Source: Bacilli bacterium
GTDB lineage: Bacteria > Bacillota_I > Bacilli_A > RF39 > UBA660
Reading direction: 5' to 3'
Assembly (NCBI GenBank): GCA_029004695.1
Contig: JAQVZB010000038.1
Span: forward strand, 1-10,381
Length of the DNA stretch: 10,381 nt
In this document: positions 1 through 6,841 of the stretch, in pieces
How positions within the stretch are numbered: position 1 is the stretch's first letter
Layout of the letters: each line of letters begins with the position of its first letter
The notes under the pieces: generated by a model
The model's input: the letters and a program-made list of their open reading frames with translations, nothing else
Databases searched by the model: none
Told to the model about the DNA's origin: nothing
Program-made: the position numbers and the translations under genes

Positions 1-895
1 AACATTTTTTTATATAATTAATTGCTAAAGTAGCTGCTATTGTTCCATCATTAGTTGCAGTAGTAAGTTGTCTTACTTCTTTTGTACGACAATCACCTGC
101 TACAAAAATTCCGTTTCTTTCCGTATAACAATTATCACTAACTATATATTCAGCTTCATCAATATCTAAAAAATTAACAATAAACTTAGTATCAGGTATC
201 ATTCCAATAGATTCAAATATACCATCCACTTTAATTATTTTAATATCATTTTTCACTTTAACTTTTATTTCCTCTAAGTTTTCATTACCGATAAATTCTT
301 CAACTTCAGCATTACATATTACTTCAATATTAGGTTTTAATTTTATTTTTTGAGCCGAATCATATTCACAAGTTAGTTTATCAAGTAATTGAATTAAATA
401 AACTTTAGTAGCTAAATCAGATAATGTTAAAGCACTAGCTACAGCTGAATTACCTCCACCGATGACAGCAACTGTCTTATCTTTATAAAATGCTGCATCA
501 CATGAGGTACAAAAATGAATTCCTTTACCAATAAATTTTTTTTCACTTTCAGTTCCTAATTGGCGATATTTAGCACCAGTTGCCACTATAATAGCATTAC
601 ATTCATATTCATTATCTTGCGTAATTACTTTTTTAATTTTACCATCAACAATTTTTGTTACCGTATCAAATTCAAATTCTGCCCCCGCTTTTAACACTTG
701 ATCATACATATTAATTGATAGTTCTCCCCCACTAATTTTAATAAATCCAGGATAATTTTCAACTAATGAAGTTGTTGAAATTTGACCACCTATACTTTCT
801 TTTTCTAAAATTAAGGTTTTAAGTCCTGCTCTTGCAGTATAAATAGCTGCCGTCATTCCCGCTGGGCCGCCGCCAATTATTATAATGTCATACAT
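1..895 (-). CDS. trxB: Thioredoxin-disulfide reductase-like flavoprotein (3' end cut by window edge)
   Basis: This is a low-molecular-weight thioredoxin reductase family flavoprotein, which passes electrons through FAD and a CxxC pair to a thioredoxin or glutaredoxin. The visible part is 298 residues, and the family is usually about 305-320, so only a few residues lie beyond the edge. Visible motifs are the FAD Rossmann loop GGGPAG (about 8-13), the redox pair CTSC (C129, C132) in HFCTSCDAAFYKD, a nucleotide-binding loop GGGNSA (147-151 area) and the second FAD motif GIFVAGDCR (262-270). The HRRxxxR signature that binds the NADPH 2'-phosphate is absent; after VYLI the sequence reads QLLDKLTCEYDS. 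The donor may therefore be something other than NADPH. It is the last gene seen in the nrd operon. Its AGGAG ribosome site overlaps the nrdD stop codon, so translation is probably coupled. The likely partner is the glutaredoxin-like tail of NrdD (inference). Confidence 0.9.
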   Translation of the reverse strand, partial: MYDIIIIGGGPAGMTAAIYTARAGLKTLILEKESIGGQISTTSLVENYPGFIKISGGELSINMYDQVLKAGAEFEFDTVTKIVDGKIKKVITQDNEYECNAIIVATGAKYRQLGTESEKKFIGKGIHFCTSCDAAFYKDKTVAVIGGGNSAVASALTLSDLATKVYLIQLLDKLTCEYDSAQKIKLKPNIEVICNAEVEEFIGNENLEEIKVKVKNDIKIIKVDGIFESIGMIPDTKFIVNFLDIDEAEYIVSDNCYTERNGIFVAGDCRTKEVRQLTTATNDGTIAATLAINYIKKC

Positions 896-902
896 ATTTA
901 TT

Positions 903-907
903 CTCCT
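903..907 (-). promoter_or_regulatory. trxB ribosome binding site overlapping nrdD stop
   Basis: On the minus strand the sequence TAGGAGAATAAATATG contains both the nrdD stop codon TAG (906-908) and the AGGAG of the trxB ribosome site, seven bases before the trxB ATG at 895. Ribosomes ending nrdD would be placed directly at trxB, which supports co-translation of the two genes. Confidence 0.8.
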
Positions 908-3221
908 ATTTGTTTTCTATATATTTTTTGATATCTGATATATTATTAATATGCTCAACTTCACAATTTTTTATTATAATTAAAGTCGGAGCTTTTTTAA
1001 CATTAAATTCTTTTGTTAATTCTACTTTTTCTTCAGCATCAATATATTTATATTTAATGTTTTCTTTATCTAATAGTTTAATTATAGCTTTACAATTAGG
1101 ACAAGTTTTAGTACCAAATAAATATAATCCATCTTTAAGTTTTATTTCTTTTTTTCCGTCTATTTCATAAGCTTTTCTCATTTTATATTCTTTAGCTTTA
1201 CCATCATTCCAATTTTTAACTGGACGATAATATCCCGTAATACGACTATAAACTTCAGTTTCTTCTCCACATATTTCACAATTCATAACTTCACCGTTAA
1301 AGTAACCATGATTTTTACAAACTGAATATATTGGGCTTAAAGTATAATATGGTAATTTATGATTTTCAGATATTTTTTTAACTAAAGATGCTGCTGATTT
1401 CCAATCCGGTAATCTTTCTCCTAAAAAGGCATGAAATACAGTACCAGATGTATATAAGGTTTGTAATTCATCTTGAATTTCTAATGCTTCAAATATATCT
1501 TCAGTATATCCCACTGGTAAGTGAGAGCTATTAGTATAATAAGGAGCATCATCGTCTGATGCCGTAATAATATTAGGATATAATTCTTTATCTTTTTTAG
1601 CAAATCTATAAGTTGTTGATTCAGCTGGAGTAGCTTCCAAATTATATAAATCGCTATATTCTTCTTGATAATCCGATAATTTTTCTCTCATAAAATTCAA
1701 TACTTCTTTAGTAAATTTTTGAGCTTTTTCATGAGTTAAATCTTCTTTAATCCAATTAACGTTTAATGAAGCTTCATTCATTCCTATTAAACCAATAGTT
1801 GAAAAATGATGTTCAAATGTTCCTAAATATCTTTTAGTATATGGATATAAGCCTTCACTTAATAATTTACTTAAAACATTTCTTTTTACTTTAAGAGAAC
1901 GAGCAGAAATGTTCATTAATTTTTCTAATCTTTCATAAAAATCTTTTTCATCTTGTGCAAGATATGCAATTCTTGGCATATTGATAGTTACTACCCCAAT
2001 TGATCCAGTTGATTCTCCGCTTCCAAAAAATCCTCCTGATTTCTTTCTTAATTCTCTTAAATCAAGTCTTAAACGACAACACATACTTCTAACATCACTT
2101 GGTTCCATATCACTATTAATATAATTAGAAAAATAAGGAGTTCCATATTTAGCTGTCATTTCAAATAATAATTTATTATTTTCAGTTTCTGACCAATCAA
2201 AATCTTTAGTTATTGAATATGTTGGAATTGGATATTGAAATCCTCTGCCATTAGCATCACCTTCAATCATAATTTCAATAAAGGCTTTATTAATCATATC
2301 CATTTCTTTTTGACAATCCTTATATTTAAAATCTAGTTCTTTTCCACCAACAATTGCATTTAATTCAGCCATATCTTTAGGAACATTCCAATCTAAGGTG
2401 ATATTCGTAAAAGGTGCTTGAGTTCCCCATCTACTTGGGGTATTAACTCCATAAATAAATGATTGTAAAGCTTGCTTAACATCCTTATACGATAATTTAT
2501 CGGCTTTAACAAATGGAGCTAAATAAGTATCAAATGAAGAAAACGCTTGTGCTCCAGCCCATTCATTTTGCATAATACCTAAAAAGTTAACCATTTGATT
2601 ACATAAAGTACTTAAATGTTTTGATGGGGATGATGTGATTTTACCCGGTACACCACCTAAACCTTCATTTATTAATTGTTTTAAACTCCATCCCGCACAA
2701 TATCCTGTTAACATTGATAAATCATGAATATGAATATCACAATTACGATGGGCATCAGCTATTTCTTTATCATAAACTTCTGATAACCAGTAATTAGCTG
2801 TAATTGCTCCAGAATTACTTAATATTAATCCCCCTACTGAATAAGTTACCGTTGAATTTTCTTTAACTCGCCAATCGGTAACATTAACATAACTATTTAT
2901 TACATCGGCATAATCTAAAGCTGTTGATTTTATTGCTCTTTGATTTTCTCTTATTTTACGATATAAAATATAAGCTTTAGCAACATTACTATATCCAGCT
3001 TTGGATAATACTACTTCAACACTATCTTGAATATCTTCAACATTAATAATATTATTTTTAACTTTAGGTTCAAAATCTGCTGTTACTTTTAAAGCTAAAA
3101 AATCAATTACATTTTCATCATATTTGGTATTTTCAGCATCAAAGGCTTTCTTTATTACCGCTGATATTCTATTAATATCAAACACTATTATTTTTCCATC
3201 TCTTTTTCTTACTTTATACAT
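906..3221 (-). CDS. nrdD: Anaerobic (class III) ribonucleoside-triphosphate reductase with fused C-terminal glutaredoxin-like domain
   Basis: Catalytic subunit of the oxygen-sensitive ribonucleotide reductase, which makes dNTPs from NTPs. It has 771 residues. Domains in order: an ATP-cone (about 1-95, starting YKVRKRDGK) that senses ATP/dATP; the ten-stranded barrel with the first redox cysteine in GYCAGW (C175) and the finger-loop cysteines in SMCCRLRLD (C381/C382, one of which should carry the thiyl radical); STGSIGVVTINMPRIA and FSTIGLIGMNEASLN; a zinc site CKNH...CEIC (C635, H638, C648, C651); and the glycyl-radical loop RITGYYRPVKNWNDGK (G663). After residue about 695 comes an extra redoxin fold: YLFGTKTCPNCK (C707, C710) and the cis-proline APTLI (P745). 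Most NrdDs end before this point. The next upstream ATG (3239) lies within the GGGAGGA that serves as ribosome site for ATG 3221, so 3221 is chosen. It follows nrdG by 27 bases. Confidence 0.96.
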   Translation of the reverse strand: MYKVRKRDGKIIVFDINRISAVIKKAFDAENTKYDENVIDFLALKVTADFEPKVKNNIINVEDIQDSVEVVLSKAGYSNVAKAYILYRKIRENQRAIKSTALDYADVINSYVNVTDWRVKENSTVTYSVGGLILSNSGAITANYWLSEVYDKEIADAHRNCDIHIHDLSMLTGYCAGWSLKQLINEGLGGVPGKITSSPSKHLSTLCNQMVNFLGIMQNEWAGAQAFSSFDTYLAPFVKADKLSYKDVKQALQSFIYGVNTPSRWGTQAPFTNITLDWNVPKDMAELNAIVGGKELDFKYKDCQKEMDMINKAFIEIMIEGDANGRGFQYPIPTYSITKDFDWSETENNKLLFEMTAKYGTPYFSNYINSDMEPSDVRSMCCRLRLDLRELRKKSGGFFGSGESTGSIGVVTINMPRIAYLAQDEKDFYERLEKLMNISARSLKVKRNVLSKLLSEGLYPYTKRYLGTFEHHFSTIGLIGMNEASLNVNWIKEDLTHEKAQKFTKEVLNFMREKLSDYQEEYSDLYNLEATPAESTTYRFAKKDKELYPNIITASDDDAPYYTNSSHLPVGYTEDIFEALEIQDELQTLYTSGTVFHAFLGERLPDWKSAASLVKKISENHKLPYYTLSPIYSVCKNHGYFNGEVMNCEICGEETEVYSRITGYYRPVKNWNDGKAKEYKMRKAYEIDGKKEIKLKDGLYLFGTKTCPNCKAIIKLLDKENIKYKYIDAEEKVELTKEFNVKKAPTLIIIKNCEVEHINNISDIKKYIENK

Positions 3222-3230
3222 CTTAATACT

Positions 3231-3237
3231 TCCTCCC
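3231..3237 (-). promoter_or_regulatory. nrdD ribosome binding site that decides the start
   Basis: GGGAGGA on the minus strand lies nine bases before the ATG at 3221. A longer reading would start at the ATG at 3239, but that codon overlaps the ribosome site itself and has no Shine-Dalgarno sequence upstream. The protein from 3221 (MYKVRKRDGK) begins exactly as ATP-cones usually do. Confidence 0.85.
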
Positions 3238-3248
3238 ATTTGTATAAA

Positions 3249-3935
3249 TTATATCCCTCTAATAAAAACATTAGAGTATTTTTCTTTTAATTTATGTTCT
3301 ATATTTTTTAATTCTTCTTTACTAAATCCAGTTATTTTTTTGTTTAAAACATCAGGACTATCCACAAAATTTTGTAAATAATATTTGCTTTTTTTATTTA
3401 TTAACTGACATATATTCTCAATTGATTTTAAATCATGAAACTCTTTAACTATCGTTGTCCTAAATTCATATTCAATATTAGAACTTTCTAATAATTTAAT
3501 ACTCATCTTTACACTATCATAATCAAACTTTTTAAATCCAGTTATAAATGAATAATGATCTTTATCATGTTTAATATCCATAGCAACATAATCTACTAAA
3601 CCCTCATCTAATAATTCTTTTAATTTTTCATTATAACTACCATTAGTATCTAGTTTAATTTTAAATCCCATATCTTTAACTTTTTTAATAAAAAATTTAA
3701 TATCTTTTTGGAGAAGAGCTTCTCCTCCTGAGATAACTACTCCGTCTAATATCTTTTTTCTTTTTTCTAAAAACTCAAATATCTTTTTTTCATTAAGACA
3801 CTCTTTATCAAAAGATATTAAACTCGAATTATGACAATAATTACACTTAAAATTACATCCTTGGGTAAATATAACACAAGCCACCATACCAGGATAATCA
3901 CTTAAACTTAATTTTTCTAATCCAACTATATTCAT
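3249..3935 (-). CDS. nrdG: Anaerobic ribonucleotide reductase activating protein (radical SAM glycyl-radical activase)
   Basis: Radical SAM enzyme that uses a 4Fe-4S cluster and S-adenosylmethionine to place the glycyl radical on NrdD. It has 228 residues, normal for the NrdG form that starts with a GLEKLSLSDYPG-like segment. The cluster motif CNFKCNYC (C27, C31, C34) is intact. Other radical SAM features are GGEALL (about 70-75), KLDTNG (94-99) and DYVAMDIK (115-122). The start overlaps the stop of the upstream gene in an ATGA (3932-3935), with a GAAGG ribosome site inside that gene, so the two are translationally coupled. The glycyl-radical substrate is the downstream nrdD product, because the upstream NrdD-like protein has no glycyl-radical loop. 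No auxiliary ferredoxin domain is present. Confidence 0.95.
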   Translation of the reverse strand: MNIVGLEKLSLSDYPGMVACVIFTQGCNFKCNYCHNSSLISFDKECLNEKKIFEFLEKRKKILDGVVISGGEALLQKDIKFFIKKVKDMGFKIKLDTNGSYNEKLKELLDEGLVDYVAMDIKHDKDHYSFITGFKKFDYDSVKMSIKLLESSNIEYEFRTTIVKEFHDLKSIENICQLINKKSKYYLQNFVDSPDVLNKKITGFSKEELKNIEHKLKEKYSNVFIRGI

Positions 3936-5881
3936 GGTTTACCTTCACTTCTTTTAATACTGAATTTCATAAAACCGATATCTTCTTCAATCATATTTAA
4001 AATCATATTTTCAAATTTTTTATAACTAATATTTTTAGGAACAATTATTTCATTAAAACATCCTCCTAAAAATAATTTTTGAATATTAGCTATTTTTTTA
4101 CATTCATTTTTTAATATCTTTAAGTTTTGAATTAAGTCATAACTAGAATTTTCTGTTACTCCTTCAATAATTCCATAAACCGTTTTATCTAGAGCAAGAA
4201 ATTCCCTTCTTGACTTCATATTAAAAGGTTCACAAATATAAAAATTAAGTTTAGTTTCACTCATATATTCATTACATTTTTTATTTAAAAATTTTAAGAT
4301 ATCGCAAATTAATTTATAATGATTAACTTCATTTTTTTCTAACGTTATTATTGCTTCTTTTAAACCATTAATACCTATCATTAAATCGCCATTTTTTATA
4401 ACTTTTCTTATTTTTTGCATTCCTTCTAACTTTTCATCATCCAAGATATTATTATTAAATAATATATGATAGTTTTCTTTATTTTTATTACCAATTGTTT
4501 CAAAAGATAATAATAAATTATTTTTAACTAAATCAAGAACATCATTTAATTCTTTATAAAACTTTTGCATTGGCTTATCTTTATTTTCTAATGCTATTCT
4601 ACTTATATTAATAGATGTTGTTGCAACAATCATTCTTCCAATTGATTCTCGAAAACTAGAATTATAATTTTCAAATATTCTTGTTCCATCAGCAAAATAC
4701 TCTACTTCATTTAAATCTTTATTATATGAATTTTCAATAAAGGTAGTAATTACATCCTCACCTTTTAAAATAAGTTCATGAATTTTATTTAAGTATTTTC
4801 GATTTTGACCATTTACTTTAAAAATTATTTTTAAATTCTTAAAATTTTTTTCTGAAGATATAATGTCTAAAATCATCTCATTTATTATATTACCAATATT
4901 ACTTTTATTAGTTCCAAAACTTATACTTGTTTGTTTAATTAAATCTAAATTTTTAAATAAACTTTTAAGTTGTTTTTTTAATATTTTTTTAGTTGTATCT
5001 ATTGCATCTTCATTACTTTGTTTTATGATATTAATAACTGCTTTATTATTAATAAATTCAGTAAATAAACTAATGTTAAAAGTATCTTCTTTATCAATTA
5101 AATCATTTATTTTTTTAAGATTAATATATTCTAAAAATCCAGTTACATTTAAATATTTATAAATATATTCTTTCAAATATAATTTATAATTTATAATAAA
5201 ATAATTTTCAAATAAATAATCTAATCCCGGAACATTAATTTCACCGTGAATCTCATCTTTAAACGTTAATATTAAACTTCCTATATCAACATCAATATTT
5301 TTAACATACTCGCCTAACTTTAAATGAGTATTAGAAACCATTCCTAAAGAAAAATAATTTAAATCATTAATATAAATATATCCTTCTTCATGAGCTCTTA
5401 AAAATTTATTATCAACTAAATAAGATTTAGTAAACTCACTTGCAACTGTCATACCATATTTTAATAAAATATCTTTCACTTTATAATTATTATCATTTGT
5501 AAAAGTATCATCTTCAGCTATCTTTTCCATTGCTTTAACAAATTTATGTTGTTGCTTAATCGTAAAAACTTTTCTCGAAGCAGCTCTTTTTTGACGATAT
5601 TGATGAAAAGATTGATATATATTAAAATGTTTTTCTTCTTTTAATTTGGTTTCAATTATATCTTGAATATCTTCAACATTAATAGTTTTACGACCGATAT
5701 AATTTTGTTCAATATATATAAGAACATCATCATATACTTTATTAATATTTTTTTCATCATAATTTTCATATATACTATCAAAGGCGTGTTTTATTGCTAC
5801 AGCTATTTTATAACCGTTAAAATTAACACGTTGACCACTTCTTTTAACTACAACAAGTTCTTCAAAAACATCTTTTTCCAT
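3932..5881 (-). CDS. NrdD-like pseudoenzyme: ATP-cone plus degenerate class III reductase barrel, lacking catalytic cysteines and glycyl-radical domain
   Basis: A 649-residue homologue of class III ribonucleotide reductase that cannot catalyse the reaction as read. The N-terminal ATP-cone (about 5-105) looks intact: VVKRSGQRVNFN, TINVEDIQDII, then a YRQKRAASRK segment. Barrel landmarks follow in the NrdD order: AHEEGYIYINDLNYF (163-177), GEINVPGLDY (about 213-222), TRIFEN and SIGRMIVATTSINISRIAL (400-430), INGLKEAIITL (504-514), and the stretch from CEPFNMKSRREF to IIEGVTEN (550-578). The first redox cysteine position reads SNTHLKL and the thiyl-radical position reads FADGTR. There is no cysteine before about residue 526. 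The protein ends just where the zinc and glycyl-radical domain should begin. ATG 5881 is chosen over TTG 5887 because AAAGG (5889-5893) is spaced for it. It is the first gene of the operon and ends in an ATGA overlap with nrdG. A regulatory or structural role is inferred; the function is unknown. Confidence 0.85.
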   Translation of the reverse strand: MEKDVFEELVVVKRSGQRVNFNGYKIAVAIKHAFDSIYENYDEKNINKVYDDVLIYIEQNYIGRKTINVEDIQDIIETKLKEEKHFNIYQSFHQYRQKRAASRKVFTIKQQHKFVKAMEKIAEDDTFTNDNNYKVKDILLKYGMTVASEFTKSYLVDNKFLRAHEEGYIYINDLNYFSLGMVSNTHLKLGEYVKNIDVDIGSLILTFKDEIHGEINVPGLDYLFENYFIINYKLYLKEYIYKYLNVTGFLEYINLKKINDLIDKEDTFNISLFTEFINNKAVINIIKQSNEDAIDTTKKILKKQLKSLFKNLDLIKQTSISFGTNKSNIGNIINEMILDIISSEKNFKNLKIIFKVNGQNRKYLNKIHELILKGEDVITTFIENSYNKDLNEVEYFADGTRIFENYNSSFRESIGRMIVATTSINISRIALENKDKPMQKFYKELNDVLDLVKNNLLLSFETIGNKNKENYHILFNNNILDDEKLEGMQKIRKVIKNGDLMIGINGLKEAIITLEKNEVNHYKLICDILKFLNKKCNEYMSETKLNFYICEPFNMKSRREFLALDKTVYGIIEGVTENSSYDLIQNLKILKNECKKIANIQKLFLGGCFNEIIVPKNISYKKFENMILNMIEEDIGFMKFSIKRSEGKP

Positions 5882-5888
5882 AATCAAA

Positions 5889-5893
5889 CCTTT
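5889..5893 (-). promoter_or_regulatory. Ribosome binding site of the NrdD-like gene
   Basis: AAAGG on the minus strand lies seven bases from ATG 5881. It is only one base from the in-frame TTG at 5887, too close to serve it. This fixes the start at 5881. Confidence 0.6.
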
Positions 5894-5920
5894 ATATCTT
5901 TCTTACTTACTTTCATATTA

Positions 5921-5949
5921 AGTTTAACAATAATAAAATTCTTAGTCAA
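5921..5949 (-). promoter_or_regulatory. Promoter of the anaerobic nrd operon
   Basis: On the minus strand a -35 TTGACT (5944-5949) and a -10 TAAACT (5921-5926) are separated by exactly 17 bases, a good sigma-A-type match. Transcription would start near 5914, about 33 bases before the first gene's ATG. The -35 lies inside one arm of the inverted repeat at 5944-6032, so a protein bound to that arm would compete with RNA polymerase (inference). Confidence 0.7.
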
Positions 5950-6032
5950 TGTTTTTTTTGTATATTTTTTATTTTTTTAAAAATGTGCAAAATTATTTTT
6001 GATAAAAAATCAGCAAAAAAAACATTGCGACT
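5944..6032. repeat. Inverted repeat upstream of the nrd operon (possible operator)
   Basis: The left arm agtcaatgttttttttg (5944-5960) is repeated in inverted form at 6014-6032. The core of 14 bases (5947-5960 and 6014-6027) is perfect, and the match continues for agtc after a two-base insertion in the right arm. The arms are 53 bases apart and each contains an eight-base A/T tract. The left arm covers the operon's -35. Possible readings are a paired operator or a bent-DNA upstream element; a chance dyad in AT-rich DNA is less likely given the length. Confidence 0.55.
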
Positions 6033-6063
6033 GAATATAACCTTTTAAGAAAAGTGTCTGCAT

Positions 6064-6096
6064 AAAAAAAAGAAAAATAATTTTATTTTTCTTTTT
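6064..6096 (-). terminator. AT-only hairpin terminator after the HD-domain gene
   Basis: A perfect inverted repeat of 14 bases (6067-6080 and 6083-6096, centre tt) consists almost only of A and T with one G-C pair. On the minus strand it is followed by further T residues, forming a U-tract. It lies 26 bases beyond the stop of the HD-domain gene. The low GC makes the hairpin weak, but position and tract fit an intrinsic terminator. Confidence 0.5.
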
Positions 6097-6121
6097 CAAA
6101 AATATTTACACTAATTTAACA

Positions 6122-6622
6122 TTACCTATTAGTAAAAGTAATAATGTTAAAGATAAATAATAACCAAATGGTAACTACGGCATTTAATTTAAATCTACTA
6201 CACTCATATATCGCAACTCCTGTATCAGCAACATTAACAATTAAACCTTCTATTGATGATGGAGATTTTAAACCTAAGGGAAACATATGAGTTTCAATGG
6301 CATTTATCTCTTTTTCATTTAAATCGAAATATTTTTGAGCATTTCGAGAAGCTATTTTAGGATGCATTTTACCTCTATTCATTGATTTAATATCTTCCAA
6401 ATCATAATCAGTAAAAAAATCATGTAATAAAGCTGCTCTAGTAGCAGATACATAATCTAAATTTAACTTTTTAGTTAAAGAATAAGTTTTTTTGGCAACA
6501 TTAAGTGAATGTTCATATCTAGTAATACCGTGATGATTTTGTACCATCAAGCCTTTATACTTATCATTAATTATAATTTCTTTTGCTATATCTTCAAAGC
6601 TTAAATAGCTTTTTTCTAACAT
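6122..6622 (-). CDS. HD-domain protein (putative metal-dependent phosphohydrolase) with hydrophobic C-terminus
   Basis: A 166-residue protein of the HD superfamily, whose members are metal-dependent phosphohydrolases acting on nucleotides or phosphate esters. The metal ligands are visible in order: H38 in TRYEHSLNVA, H67-D68 in AALLHDFF, H87 in KMHPK, H112 in ETHMFP, and D133 in NVADTGVAIYE. The extra histidines resemble two-metal HD proteins of low-GC Gram-positives, often 160-200 residues long. The last 20 residues (NAVVTIWLLFIFNIITF) are strongly hydrophobic and probably form a single membrane helix, putting the catalytic part on the cytoplasmic face (inference). GAGG lies nine bases before the ATG. 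The gene has its own promoter and terminator, so it appears to be a single-gene unit. The substrate cannot be told from sequence. Confidence 0.85.
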   Translation of the reverse strand: MLEKSYLSFEDIAKEIIINDKYKGLMVQNHHGITRYEHSLNVAKKTYSLTKKLNLDYVSATRAALLHDFFTDYDLEDIKSMNRGKMHPKIASRNAQKYFDLNEKEINAIETHMFPLGLKSPSSIEGLIVNVADTGVAIYECSRFKLNAVVTIWLLFIFNIITFTNR

Positions 6623-6644
6623 ATTAACACCTCAAGACTTATTC

Positions 6645-6653
6645 ATTATAGCA
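6645..6653 (-). promoter_or_regulatory. Extended -10 promoter for the HD-domain gene
   Basis: On the minus strand TGCTATAAT is a perfect extended -10 (TGnTATAAT). The -35 at 17 bases is poor (TATAAA), which is common for extended -10 promoters. Transcription would start near 6638, giving a short leader containing the GAGG ribosome site. Confidence 0.6.
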
Positions 6654-6841
6654 TAATTTATATTAATTTTATAGTATTATTATATGAAGTATATATTTAT
6701 ATTATAATTATATTTGCTATATAAAAAATATTTTTTAGATATTATACAAAAATACTGGATTTTAAATTGAAAAACCCAATATAAAGTCCAATATATATTT
6801 TGCTTTTTATTTAGTTTAGATAATAATTTCTAAGAATTTAT

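Noticed and set aside
910..1170. Plus-strand open frames opposite nrdD and the NrdD-like gene (also 3124-3381, 4863-5162, 5663-5980, and 7784-8020 opposite the acyl-CoA synthetase)
   Set aside because: They are antisense shadows of strongly supported genes, have low-complexity hydrophobic translations and lack ribosome sites.
3222..3239. Longer nrdD start at 3239
   Set aside because: That ATG overlaps the GGGAGGA serving ATG 3221 and has no ribosome site upstream of it; the added MGGSIK is just the translated ribosome site.
906..5881. Use of the Mycoplasma code (TGA as tryptophan)
   Set aside because: Tryptophans checked in nrdD are TGG, no long gene has an internal TGA, and TGA acts as a stop at 3932-3934.
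5882..6063. NrdR box in the nrd promoter region
   Set aside because: No pair of 16-base NrdR-type palindromes was found by eye; the short palindrome caaaattatttttg near 5989 does not fit the pattern.
6754..6795. Imperfect hairpin (tggatttt / aaagtcca) beyond the decayed gene as a terminator
   Set aside because: It has a mismatch on the minus strand, a long loop and no clean U-tract. The rest of 6654-6841 shows only AT-rich sequence with no supported feature.
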